DNA from: Perilla frutescens
Lineage: Eukaryota > Streptophyta > Magnoliopsida > Lamiales > Lamiaceae
NCBI GenBank assembly: GCA_026008535.1
Contig: BRKX01000006.1
Location: forward strand, 9,632,501 to 9,696,500
DNA: 64,000 nucleotides
Direction: 5' to 3'
The notes below the pieces were generated by a model. The model ran no database searches and was not told the origin of the DNA. It saw only the letters and a list, made by a program, of their open reading frames with translations. The position numbers and the translations under genes are program-made. How positions within the stretch are numbered: position 1 is the first letter of the stretch; each line of letters opens with the position of its first letter. This document shows, piece after piece, positions 34,551 to 45,951 of the stretch.

Positions 34551-35535
34551 GTATTGTGTATAATTTATGCAAAATATTATTTTGGGTCCTCGTACTTTTA
34601 AATTTTTCCGAATTGGGCTTTTCTACTTCATTTGGTTAAAATGAGGTCCCTTAACTATCAATTTGAATAAACTGAGGTACATGTACTATCAATTTGGATA
34701 AAATCAAATTCTCGAGGGACATGATTTTAACCAAATTGATAATATATGGACCTCATTTTAACCAAATTGATTGTACACAGATCCAATTCGAAAAAAAAAT
34801 GATTTTTTACAATAAACAAATAAAAATTAAAAAATGAAATAAAAATAAAAAAAATACAAATTGAATTTTTACATAAAAAATTATTTTAAAAAATAAACAA
34901 AAATAAGCAATATATATTTAATTAAAATTTTTAAAACCACTGTAATTTTAATTTTTTATTTTTAGAAAAATTCAAAAAATATTTAAAAAAATTATCCAAT
35001 TTTTTTAATTTTAAAAGTAAATAAAAATTGAAATAAATAAATTTTTATAAATGGTTTAATTTTTTTTATTTTCAAAAAAATAAATTAAAAAAATCAAACA
35101 ATAGTTAAATAAAATAAAAAACCCAATTAAATAAAAATCAATTTAAAAATTAATAAATCAAAATAAAAAATAAAACTATAGTGGTTTTAAAAAAATTTAA
35201 TTAATTTTTTTTATTTTTATTTAATTTCTTAAATAAATTTTTTACTTAAAAAAATCACTTTGTATTTAGTTTTTTTTTTTAATTTTTATTTGTTTATTTA
35301 TAAAAAATTAATTTTTATTTTTATTTTCGAATTAAGTCATATACTATCAATTTGATTAAAATCAGGTTTATGTCCTATCAATTTGGATAAACTCATGTCT
35401 TACAGAGACCTCATTTTAACCAAATTAATAATATATAAACCTCATTTTAACCATTTAAAGTATGTACAAAGACCTAATTCAAAAAAAATTAAAAGTACGA
35501 GAACCCAAAACAATATTTTACCTATAATTTACCCA
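34551..35535. mobile_element. Fold-back / long inverted-repeat element
   Basis: The left arm reads AAAATATTATTTTGGGTCCTCGTACTTTTA, in part TTGGGTCCTCGTACTTTT. The reverse complement of the right arm reads TTGGGTTCTCGTACTTTT, preceded by AAAATATTG and followed by GAATTAGGTC. The arms match over roughly 100 bp, including TTGGTTAAAATGAGGTCCC-like sequence, and that motif recurs inward in inverted pairs. The centre (34800-35330) is almost pure A/T. Confidence 0.7.
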
Positions 35536-35847
35536 TTTATTTAATCTGGAAAGTGAAATTAAAGTGGTTGCACCAGACCTACCAGTAGGTTTCCTGGTTG
35601 GGGCATACTTGTGTGAGACCGTCTAATGGGTCTCTTACGTTAGACGGATCTCCACCCGATCCGGATCCGACCCGACCATATATATATATTGAAAAAAAAT
35701 ATCGGCTTATCTCTCTCTTTCTCTCTTAGTTGCCCTAATCAGATCAACTCTTCTCCAATTCCCGATTCTTCTTCCTCTTCTCCCCCTCTCTTCACCGCCT
35801 ATTATTTCTCGAGCAGCGACGGCTGAAACTCCTCCAGAAAAGCGAAG

Positions 35848-36240
35848 ATGTGCGACGATGAAAAGCTCTTCGCCAATTTAGGGTACAAAGTAAAGTCCTC
35901 CGACATGGCGGAGGTGGCGCAGAAGATCGAACAGTTGGAGCAAGCGATGTGCAGCGTCGAGCAAGACGGCCTCTCGCAGCTCGCGTTCGAAACCACACAC
36001 TACAACCCTTTTGATCTCTCATCATAGCTCGAATCCATGATCTCCGACCTTAATCCGATGACGGATTTCGACGCCTTCCTTGAATCATCCGTCAGTTGAA
36101 CGGTGTCGAATTCAGATCTCACCGCCATCCCCGGAGAAGTCGTGAGCAGAGCACCGCCGGTGAAGAAATTGAAACTCTCGCTGGCTCGGCATGTCGTCCT
36201 GGTTGACTCGCAGTCGCAGGAGAATGGGATAGGTTGGTTC
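35848..36240 (+). pseudogene. DELLA protein fragment (DELLA/TVHYNP region), captured, with two stops
   Basis: DELLA proteins are GRAS-family repressors of gibberellin signalling. Their N-terminal DELLA and TVHYNP motifs bind the GID1 receptor. Here the frame from ATG 35848 reads DEKLFANLGYKVKSSDMAEV, then QKIEQLEQAM and FETTHYNPFDLSS. It is broken by TAG at 36025, where family members have Trp, so TGG to TAG. In the same frame it continues LESMISDLNP, a second stop near 36100, DLTAIPGEVV, and VVLVDSQSQENG, the block just before the GRAS domain. The GRAS domain is absent. The DELLA core itself is altered (DEKLFA). It is a pseudogene fragment inside the inverted-repeat element. No promoter or expression can be inferred. 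Confidence 0.85.
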
Positions 36241-36367
36241 ATTCATTTCTCACCCATCCGTCGACTCTAATTTCATCGGAGATCTTGTAAGTGTTTTCAA
36301 ATTCTGAAATAATTCCTAGTTTATATTGCTGTAGATGTTGAATTGTTCATTGATTATGTTTCTAATT

Positions 36368-36826
36368 TTGAGGTGAATTCTGTGATTTTTCATTTTGAAG
36401 ATTAATGATTTTGTTGTGTTGAGTTTCATTTGTCGGTTGGATTGAATTCGAATTGGATGAAGCATTAATGAAGTAATATATTATTTGATAAGTGTAGATA
36501 AACGATAGTAAAATTGTAGCTAAGAATAATTTTTTGGGAGAATCGAACATTGTTTCTGATAGAGTAAGAAATGATTAATGCTTGTTTAATTGTGTGTTCT
36601 GTTGTAGTGTGATTTTAGTTCTGAGTAGACATGTAAGTTTTTTCCACATATTTCGTGTTTACGGTTATGTTTGGACATTATCATCGTAAAACATTTGTGA
36701 TTTGAGGTGAATTCTGTGATTTTTCATTTTGAAAGTTTACGATTTTGTCGTGTTAAGTTTCATTTCATTTATCGGTTGGATTGAATTTGAATTGGATGAA
36801 GCATTGATGAAGTAATGTTACTTGAT
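36368..36826 (+). repeat. Direct repeat pair of ~115 bp within the DELLA-carrying element
   Basis: 36368-36480 and 36702-36826 share TGAGGTGAATTCTGTGATTT, TTCATTTTGAA, and GGTTGGATTGAATT(C/T)GAATTGG followed by ATGAAGCATT(A/G)ATGAAGTAAT. They differ at about a tenth of positions. This is probably a local duplication after the capture. Confidence 0.85.
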
Positions 36827-37845
36827 GTATCCCTGTGTTTTTTTAGTACGTGTATGGAGATTTGTGTTGTTTTGAGTAATTCTTAGATCTATTTTGGGTT
36901 TTGGAGTTTATAGCAGATCTGTTGTCACAGGTGCGTTGAGGATGCCATTGTTGGTCTTGTAAGGTGGAAGATCGAGACCGTGTTGAAGATTTTAGTGATA
37001 CTTTTATTTGTAATTAGTGTTACTTTCTTTTGTAATTAGTGATACTTTATTTTGTAATCAATAATATTTTTCTCTATGATAATGAAATAAATTTTTTTAC
37101 TCAAGAATGAGTTTTTATTGTATTCAAAGACCCGATTCTCAATTTGAGATTATGTTTTAAACTGACACTTTTCTTTCTAAGTAGTGATACTTTCTTTTAT
37201 AATTAGTGATACTTTTTTCCATAGTAATGAGATTCCACTCCATAGGTGATGATACTTCACCCCATAAATAATGATACTCATATGTAAGTTAATGATACTT
37301 CACCACCCATAAATAATGATACTTGAGTTAATGATAACTCCACTCATAGTTAATGACATTTATCTATTCTGGATCAATGACACTTCATCTCATAATTAAT
37401 GATACTTCGCAGACAGTTAATGATACTCACCAGATATATATCTAATGATACTTCACTTAATAGTTAATGATATTTCGCTAAATTTATATCTAATGATATG
37501 TCACTTCATAGTTAATGATACTTCACTTTACAGTTAGTGATACTTATATTTCGCCAAATTTATATCTGATGATACTTCGCTTCATAATTAGTGATACTTC
37601 ACTTTACAGTAGTCATACTTCACAGATAGTGATACTTTACTTTATACCTAATGATACTTTACTTTATATACTCCAGTGACTGCGCGTGGGGGCGCGTGTA
37701 AGACACGCGCTTGGACGTGAAAATGGATTTTGGGGCGGGTTTTTAGCGGGTTTGGATTTTATTTGACCCGTCTAATGTAAGCGACCCGTTAGACGGTCTC
37801 ATACAAGTTTTTGTCTTCTTGATTTCTATACAATTTATTATATAC

Positions 37846-38207
37846 GGGTTAATTGTCTTAAAATACACAAACTTTGGGGTGTTTTTGATTTTTTACACGT
37901 TTTAAAAAACGTAGTTTTAATAACATGAACTTAACATTTGTTTGGTTTTTCACATAATTTTCAAATTCGGACACTCTAATCGGATCAAAATTGATTAAAA
38001 TTCGTGTATTTTAAGATAATTTGGTGCCCACATAGATGTATATATACGTGGAAATCTCCGATAATCAAGTCATTTTCATTAACTGAAATTTGAAAATCAT
38101 GTGAAAAATCAAATAAGTGTTGAGTCATGTTATTAAAACTATATTTTTTAAAAAGTGTGAAAAACCAAAAACACATCAAAGTTAATGTATTTTAAGGCAA
38201 TTTACCC
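37846..38207. mobile_element. MITE with ~125-bp inverted arms
   Basis: The left arm starts GGGTTAATTGTCTTAAAATA and the reverse complement of the right arm starts GGGTAAATTGCCTTAAAATA. The arms stay aligned through GGGGTGTTTTTGATTTTTTA / GATGTGTTTTTGGTTTTTCA and GTTTTAATAACATGA. The whole 362-bp element is close to one large hairpin and does not code. Confidence 0.82.
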
Positions 38208-38942
38208 TGAACTTGCTCTCACTTTGCTAATACAGGTATTTAATTATTATATAGATCTGAGAACTGTCCCACTTGGACTCTTCATTAAGTTTTATTTTAA
38301 TATTTGTTTAGTGTTCATAATAATGTTGAGCTATTTTGGGATAACCAAAATTTACTCCAAATTGATGATACCCTAAACTTTGTTTATGATTTTAATAGTA
38401 TTTATTATAAAATAAAAATTAACTATAACATAAATAATCGTAGTCAACATTTATAAAAAAAAATGAATTAAACAATTATAAAACACAATTTTGAAAAAAA
38501 ACCAACCATAATAATGAATTATTAATTGAAAATTGAAAATTAAACATTAAAAAATAATTATAAATCCTAAGGGTTTGGTGAACCCTAAGAAACAATCATA
38601 AAATTAAACTAAATCACAAAAAATAAAATTGAAGAAAAATACAAGAAAAACTCGTAATTTAAAAGTACAATACGGAATGTAACACATAGAATGCAATAGG
38701 AAATTTCATGTGTATTACACGCTAAAGCAAAAAAGTCATTTTGTTGACCGAGTTAAATGGAAGTTGACAGAATTTTTTTTTTCCATTTCTAAAAAAATCT
38801 TCATTTATTCAGCTTGCATTTTGTGGATTGAATTTATAATTAACCATTCAAATTTGATTTTCTTTTATAAACATCTTCCTAAAAAGTGTAGCTAAGTTAT
38901 TAATTTTGAAATTTCTAATTAAATTGGTTATTGTATCTCAAT

Positions 38943-38976
<34 letters not shown>

Positions 38977-41900
38977 TGATTTTCTAGATTCATAATTATT
39001 ATATTTTTATTTTATGCACAACTTGTACAAATCCTAAATTTTCCTCGTCTTCATTTATATATAATGTATTCCAAACTTATTTTATGCCCCCCAACGAGAG
39101 TTTTCCAACAATTAAATATACCCACATTACACTGTATTATCATCGAATTTAGATCGAAAATATGTGCATGTGTTAATTAACATGTGTGGCTGAGGACGTT
39201 AACCTTCAGTCAGGGGTGTGTAGTTGTCCCATTTTTAATAGTTTGAGGCCGAATGAGATCGACAATACATTAAAGAAGTAAAGAAGTAAAGAATTTTATC
39301 ATTTGAAAATTGATGAAGGAGAAGCTAGACAAAGTTCTTATCTTCTCATCTAAGAATTTTGGGAAAAAGATAAGCTAAATGAGCACATATATAACTGCAG
39401 CATATTCCAGCCTCATTGTCAGTTTGTACACTTAGACAGCTTCAATTCAATTCCTACATTATTTGGTGTCATGTTCTTTTCTTTGTTCCAATGTATATAC
39501 TATATGCTCAATTCAAACAATATCATAGTAATTCAAACCCTAGCTAGTATCGAATCAATTCATACCAAAAAAAAAAACAATACAGATAGTTTGCGTTCGA
39601 ACTTAAACGATAGTAGGGATCAATGATCGACACGTACATAATAGTATGGTTATTGAATCCACATGTCTAAACATTGTTTTGGAAACTAAAGTGAAGTGGT
39701 CATGTGTTGGTACAAGGATCTTGGTTTATTCCAATACATATGTCTTGTTGTCTTTAAAGTCCAAAATTGAGGCAGGAATAAAGCAGTACTATATGAGATG
39801 ATGAAAAAGAAAAATAAAGGTAAAAGCAACTTTCAGCAACTTGGGTTTCAAATTATATGGCTAAGTGAAAAACAGAATTAGCTTAGGCAAACCATGTGCA
39901 CTTATAGCTTTAGATAGCTAATTTCTAAGATAAAACAGCTGCACAATTATATATGTAGAAGATTTGTCATTAATCTTTAGAATATTAATGTGTGAACTGA
40001 CAAAAGTGAACAAGGGATTGATGAGAATCTTTGTCTGTTGTCTATTCCAAGACCCCCCAAGGTTGGATACTTTGGTAATTCTACTCTCTGAGGCCATAAT
40101 TTGGATATATAGGGGTGGGTTTTTTGTTGTTCTAGTAATTAATTTGTGTATTTTGATGTGATTGAGTTTGAAATTTGAATTCTTTGTTGCAAGAAAAAGT
40201 TGGTTTTGATTAATGTATGTATCTTCATCATTTTTAGTAATATGACAAGATAACGATTCATGCATGAAATTAAATGTGTAGGTCTCGATTTGACTGATCG
40301 TGTACGTCATTTGTATTAGAAATCAATCGTGATCAAGAAATATGATGGCAATGAAAAATCATGGTTTCCGAATTTTGATTGGAGATATAAAATGTAAAAC
40401 ACACATAGATATTTGTTTATGTTATGATCACATTCGAGATATATGTATATATAATGTAAAACGAATAGATATTTTATGATTCTTGTAGATAAAAAGACAA
40501 AATTGACTCTCTAGACATATAGTATGACATAAAAATGTCACACATGCGTTGAGATGCTTGTTCATCCCCCTTGGAGGGCTATATATTGCAGGCTAGAGCT
40601 AGATCAAGAAAGTGAATGTGGACTATATGGCTTAAGAATGTTGCTACATTGACACTAGCTACAAGAAAATGATCGATGTATATTCTAATTATTTGTGGCT
40701 CAAATTCTGAGGTGAAAAAATGGGTCCATTTTACAATGGAAAATTGGAAACCCCTAATTTAATTATTTTGTTTTTAATTTGAGATTATTAGTTGGTAAAG
40801 CGTCTCCAACCTCTTCTCAAAGGCCACGTATAGATGCCAGAAGAAAAGCCAAAAGTTACATGAATACCTTAATTGTTCATGACTTTCCTAATTCTTTACT
40901 ACTAGATTAGGAAAAGACAGCCATGATTTCCTCACACCTATGATGCAAAAACTAGTTTATTTAGGCCCTTTTATTGATTAATAATTATGTTGATGATAAT
41001 ATTGTTAACTAAAGTTTTTGTGGGCTTTTCTCTAAATTAAATGTAGCCATAGCCAATCATTGGGTGGCCCACGACTTGATTATGAATAAAGAAATGAGCC
41101 TAATGACTACAATTAGTATATAATCAATCAAATGATTTCTTATTTGCATCTTAAGACTTAAATAACGATCTCTCACCCAATATGCAAACTTAGTACAATA
41201 TTTCCGAAAAAAAAAACTACAATGTTAACAACAAAAGTTCAACTTTTTGCCATTCGAGTGATGGGCATTTTACTGATAATCAAATATTTAAAAAATGAGA
41301 TCTTTTTTTTTTACTCACACACCAACCTGATGATATTGAGGAGATTCGAATCGTGATCTTTCGTCTCCAAGCAATCTCATTCCACCACTAAGTCATCCCC
41401 ATCAAGACACGACATTCTTTAGTATTTGACAAGTAAATGTTCATTCACCCACCGAAATTATGCCTGCAATTTTGAATTATAGAACTTTAAATTCATCTTC
41501 GACAATACACAATATTATAAGATATTGTAATTAAACCTTGATTAAAAACCATATATTTAGCCGAGTTAGTGTGGGATAGAAGTATGCGTTATATTTAAAC
41601 TAACAATTCCAATAATCACTACTTTTGTTGCATAGAAGAAAGAGGAATCGGTAGTGCTATCATGTGGCTAATAGATAAATCACATGATGTTGATTAAAAA
41701 ACAACCTAAGAAAGTAAATCTAGAGCTTAAGGTGGTTCTTTCTTGTCACTATCAGGCAAGAATATTATTTACATATTTCTTAATCATTAATAATCCCGAG
41801 AAGAAGGAGAGACAAGATTACATCTGTAAAGTTTTGATTGGTTTGTCAGTTTGAGATTGGAGGGCACGAATTTCTCAATAACTGAAATTCTAATAAACAA

Positions 41901-42035
41901 GCTGCTAATGGCTCTTCTCCTATGTCTGCTCACTTTTTATTATTTTAATTAATTAATTCTCTACGGAGCCTTTTGTGATACAATAGTTGCATATATACCA
42001 TTGTGGCCGCAATATTGTGTCATTTCTTGCACCTG

Positions 42036-42037
<2 letters not shown>
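38208..42037. other. Intergenic region upstream of the ERF gene
   Basis: The region is AT-rich with no supported gene. A (CA)n(TA)n microsatellite is at 38943-38977. A 130-codon open frame on the minus strand at 39918-40310 has no recognisable domain and is not called. The last kilobase should hold the ERF promoter, but no element can be assigned with confidence. Confidence 0.6.
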
Positions 42038-42082
<45 letters not shown>

Positions 42083-42084
42083 TT
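42038..42084 (+). repeat. (CT)n(CA)n microsatellite in the ERF 5' leader
   Basis: About sixteen CT units and then several CA units end eight bases before the ATG at 42092. Pyrimidine-rich (CT) stretches are common in plant 5' leaders, and the variable length makes it a natural marker. Confidence 0.9.
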
Positions 42085-42091
42085 GTGATAG

Positions 42092-43261
42092 ATGGACAAG
42101 AAATTTCCAAAGGAGGAGTTGGCATCCTGCTTAGATGGAGCAGGTGGTGGTGGATCAAGATTATTTGAGCAGCTTCCCACCAACACGAGCTCATCATCAT
42201 CACTAAACGAGGTCGTTTCTCACACTATTCTGAATATTCAATTGTCGGAGTTTTCTAAAGAAACTATTGTCAGGAAACTTCATGCACATTCTTTTCTTCC
42301 TGGATACAACAATCTTGGATCTTCTTATGTTGGAGAGAGCTGTGCCCCTATGAATTTCCTTCACTCTCTCTCATCACTGCCAACCTCCAAATTCCCCAAT
42401 CTACCCTTGTTCACACAGGATCCTTCCGTTCACATGGGGGCAGAAGGGTCATTCCACACAACAGCCAGAACTCACAACATGATTTCCGAGAGCCCTTTAT
42501 TCTCCTCCTCCATGCCTCAAGCTCATGCTCATGATCAGCACCAAAACCATCAAGAATCAGCCACAAAGTGGCTCAAAATCAATCAAAATCTCACCGACTA
42601 CCCCTCCAAAGGCTTCAGTGATTACTGGCTAAGCACCACCAAAACACAACCAATGAAATTCTCAAGCAGAAAAACACAGCCAATGAAATCACCCCTGCCA
42701 TCATCACAGGGCAAGCTCTTCAGAGGGGTGAGGCAGAGACACTGGGGGAAATGGGTGGCGGAGATACGGCTGCCGCGTAATCGAACGAGGGTTTGGCTCG
42801 GAACCTTCGACACTGCAGAAGATGCTGCGTTTGCTTATGACACGGCTGCATATATACTGAGAGGTGATTACGCACACCTCAATTTCCCTGATCTCAAACA
42901 CAAGATCAAGGCAAATTCCATGTGTAATAACACTGTGGCCCTTCTTGAAGCCAAGCTCAAAGCAATATCGCAAGGAATGGCAGCTCAGAAGCAGGCTGTT
43001 GATTCAAGATCGCCATCTTCTTCTTCCTCCGAAGCAGTAGCCGAAGACGAGTCGAGCTCCAAGTGTTCGATTAAAAAGGGAGCTAAGAAGGAATGGCCGT
43101 TGGATTTGGAGAGCAAAGTTGGATCGGAGGTGATTGAGATCAAGAAAAGTAGCGCAGAATCAATTGTGATATCAGAAGCTGATGCAGTTAATCAGTTGAG
43201 CAGAATTCCTTCTTTGGATATGGATATGATTTGGGATGCACTGTTTGTCTCAGATTCATAA
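42092..43261 (+). CDS. AP2/ERF transcription factor, DREB A-6-like (ERF060-062 type)
   Basis: This single-exon gene encodes 389 residues, a nuclear DNA-binding protein. One AP2/ERF domain lies at about 210-267: FRGVRQRHWGKWVAEIRLPR, the WLGTF motif, AYDTAAY and LNFP. One AP2 domain, the WVAEIRL variant and the motif KWLKINQNLTDY at about 165 place it in the DREB A-6 branch with RAP2.4 and ERF060-062. The DYAHLNFP ending is closest, from memory, to ERF062. Such proteins bind DRE/GCC-type promoter elements in stress and developmental responses; the specific target here is inference. N- and C-terminal parts are Ser-rich and probably disordered. KTQPMK is directly repeated at about 188-202, the product of a small tandem duplication. 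The ATG follows a CT-rich leader, and the next gene starts 2.7 kb away. Confidence 0.93.
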   Translation: MDKKFPKEELASCLDGAGGGGSRLFEQLPTNTSSSSSLNEVVSHTILNIQLSEFSKETIVRKLHAHSFLPGYNNLGSSYVGESCAPMNFLHSLSSLPTSKFPNLPLFTQDPSVHMGAEGSFHTTARTHNMISESPLFSSSMPQAHAHDQHQNHQESATKWLKINQNLTDYPSKGFSDYWLSTTKTQPMKFSSRKTQPMKSPLPSSQGKLFRGVRQRHWGKWVAEIRLPRNRTRVWLGTFDTAEDAAFAYDTAAYILRGDYAHLNFPDLKHKIKANSMCNNTVALLEAKLKAISQGMAAQKQAVDSRSPSSSSSEAVAEDESSSKCSIKKGAKKEWPLDLESKVGSEVIEIKKSSAESIVISEADAVNQLSRIPSLDMDMIWDALFVSDS

Positions 43262-45591
43262 TCAATATAGTAAATTCTCATGTTTTTCGTTTTGTTGAGT
43301 TAAAAGAGTTTCTATGCAATGATGGTAATTTCTTGATTATATATAGTAATACTTTTTTATTGCGAGGGGAATTTGATATTTGCAAAGTATATGTTTTTCA
43401 ATACAGAGACTTTATATGCATTACTATTTACTATATAATTCATTTCATTTCAAATTATAGATTCTAAATCTAAATAATATTATGGATGTTGCACTCAATT
43501 TCTTAATCAAGCTTTCTACCACTTGTCACAATGCTGCAGAAATCGCTAGCCCTAGTTGTTCTGCTTCTGACTTGTATTCTTTCACATTTAAATGTTTTAA
43601 TCCATTTTCTACGTTTCAAACATAGTAAATTAATCAAATTAATCTTCAAAATTCAAAATTTAACAAAAACTAAAGAGAAAAGGACCATATTTCAATCACG
43701 ATTTTTTTAAAATAAATACAAAATCGACATCCTAAAACCATCAAATCCCGCCTAAGCATGATAGGTCTGAATGTCTGGTATGGTCATATGGTCGATTAGG
43801 CCAGAATCGGGGACGCTATAGTCCACCTAACACGAACATGGCGATTAAAATGACTTATACAACACTGCTCGCACATACATCCACACTGCCAAAACGTGCG
43901 CACGGATGGCTTCTGTTCTGACCATTCAAATTTATGCATAGGCACATCGAGTGGTGCACCTAATTTAGCATGAATTCCACTGCACATAAATTTCGTAATA
44001 TATATCATTACTCTGAAATGTAGTATTTAAATATTTGAGTTTGACTATAGGGAAAAAGATAGAATAACGTATATGCACAAAGTCAAATAATTAAAGACAT
44101 TAATTACATATGGAGCACATAATACTACTTTTCTAAAATATACTTATCATTCAAGGTTTGATGTTGACCCTTTGCAGAACCAATTAAGACAGAGACATAA
44201 CCTCTTTTATTTGTTTCATGGTCCCTACTTTTTCATCACCAAGGAATAAAATTATAGTATGACTTAAATTTAAATTGAGATATGTGTACAAAAATAATTG
44301 GGGAAAAAATAGTCAAGATCAAATATTTCTTGTCATTATCATCTAAAAACCATGCTTTTGTCAAATGCTTCTTATTTTAACTAATTTAATCAGACGTTAA
44401 ACTTATCCAAGGCAATCTTCATCCATGATTCTGATTGGACTGGAACAGTTATTTTTAGGTTTGGACGACATTAAATTCATAATTTTAAATTTATTGTATT
44501 TGTTCAGATTATGTTGGAGTAAATAAATATGAATAATTATAATTCCTCAACCATGTTTTTAATAATTTTTATCATTTGCTTATAATGAACACGTGTTTTA
44601 CGAGATAGTACGTGTTACATATATTTATATATAATATACATATACACATTTATTAATTACCTAGTTGAGTCATAGAGGAAAGCTAACTAGATCAAACGTA
44701 TTGTACAATTATTAATTACACAATTGAGTCGTATATGTGCAGTTGGAAGCTAACTTAGTAAATACACTTGCTTTCCTCACAAGTCACAAGTTCATTTCGA
44801 ACATATTCTCAACAATTTAACGAAGTCTCATCAGTTGTGTGTGGGAAAAAGCATTTAAAAAAAATACTTTAATTGCATAGCTGATGTATGAGATAAAATT
44901 AGCTGCTGTGGCAAAAACAGCTGAAATAAAATTATAGAGGACTTAACGGATTAATACTTGTTGACTTAAGCAATACAATTAAGTAATTAAGCATAAACTA
45001 TGGCTGAACTGGTAAAGATAATCAGAACATTATGTACTTGCTGCTATAGAAATTATGTCGAATTTTTTCCTAAATTGTAATGAGTAGTGGTCACCCAAAT
45101 GTGTGAAAGATGCTATATCCAATGAATAAACATTTAGTGTGTGCGCGCGCGGGCGTCTTGTCGCACATAGTCATCTGGATGTATTTATGAGCGCAGATGA
45201 AAAAATAGTGAAATATACGATCATGACTGTACATTATCCAACATAATATCTCACATATTGAATTATTGCTCGAAAAAACTTTTTAGAAAACATGCTCTGT
45301 TTAGTTATTCATAGTAAATAATCGGATGTATAGCGTCTGCATTAAGGTGCAACCAAATCGGATCAGATTGTTTAACAGCCTTTCAATAAGAAAAGATGAT
45401 GAGGTTTTAATTTTGCTATAAACATCTTTCACTTTTCAATCGTTACCTGCTGAAATATTATATCTAGATATGTAAGCACAGTTATGCAGATCGAAAAATC
45501 CAAGAGTGGACAGCAAGTTGAAAAACTGACTATAACTAGTTCATGTTCAGCCTCGAGTTAAGACCGTGTAGCGTGATAAACTAGTTCAAGT
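43262..45591. other. Intergenic region between the ERF gene and POP1
   Basis: This is AT-rich sequence without a supported gene on either strand. Short open frames (for example on the minus strand at 43796-44008) have no recognisable domain. Confidence 0.6.
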
Positions 45592-45906
45592 TCAGATCAA
45601 AGAATAATATACAAATATTTGTGTATAAAATTCACCTTGAATGTAAAAGATGTCCTTCCACTCCATGGATGAGCGTTGAGAAAGGAAGTAGTCTGCATAT
45701 ATGAAGTTGATGTCAAAGAGACGGGCTCGTTTCATTTCCCAAAGCTTGCCCTGCCTTATAAGTAACTGTGAAGAAGAAATTGGATGGACATCATGAGTCA
45801 TCCATCTCCCCGACTTGTGAAACAAACCAATTACATAACGAGAATGCAGCAAATTTCTAGCAAATGGTTGTACGTGATCCATACCTAGCAGTTGAATAAG
45901 GTCCAT
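45592..45906 (-). other. Unidentified open frame just downstream of POP1
   Basis: The 104-codon frame looks protein-like rather than random: HVQPFARNLLHSRYVIGLF, GRWMTHDVHPISSSQLLIRQ and LFDINFIYADYFLSQR. It begins 46 bases after the POP1 stop on the same strand. Splice-like sites bracket the well-composed part: an acceptor-like GCTAG before GMDHVQPF, and a donor-like GGTGAATT after DIFYIQ. It could be an exon of another gene, a gene fragment, or part of a POP1 3' isoform. I do not recognise the family. Confidence 0.35.
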
Positions 45907-45951
45907 ATACCATGTAACATGGACTGTTAGACGTATGCATGGGTGACAAGA

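Larger units (their letters stand above)
35607..37808. mobile_element. Inverted-repeat element carrying a captured DELLA gene fragment
   Basis: The 41-bp ends are inverted with four mismatches: left ACTTGTGTGAGACCGTCT..., right (reverse complement) ACTTGTATGAGACCGTCT.... Inside are a DELLA-gene fragment (35848-36240), a splice-donor-like TTGTAAGTG at 36286, a duplicated ~115-bp AT-rich segment, an acceptor-like TGTCACAG at about 36930, and a dense array of TGATACTT (about 25 copies) at 37020-37670. There is no transposase and no clear target duplication. The termini and GATACTT array relate it to elements at 17438 and 55041. It resembles a Pack-type gene-capturing transposon, but the superfamily is undecided. 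Confidence 0.72.

Noticed and set aside
35792..36242. Minus-strand open frames over the DELLA fragment
   Set aside because: They are mirror frames of the captured coding sequence; the plus-strand frame carries the DELLA homology.
39918..40310. 130-codon open frame on the minus strand
   Set aside because: It has no recognisable motif, a skewed Ile/Asn/Thr composition as expected from AT-rich DNA, and no flanking splice or promoter support.
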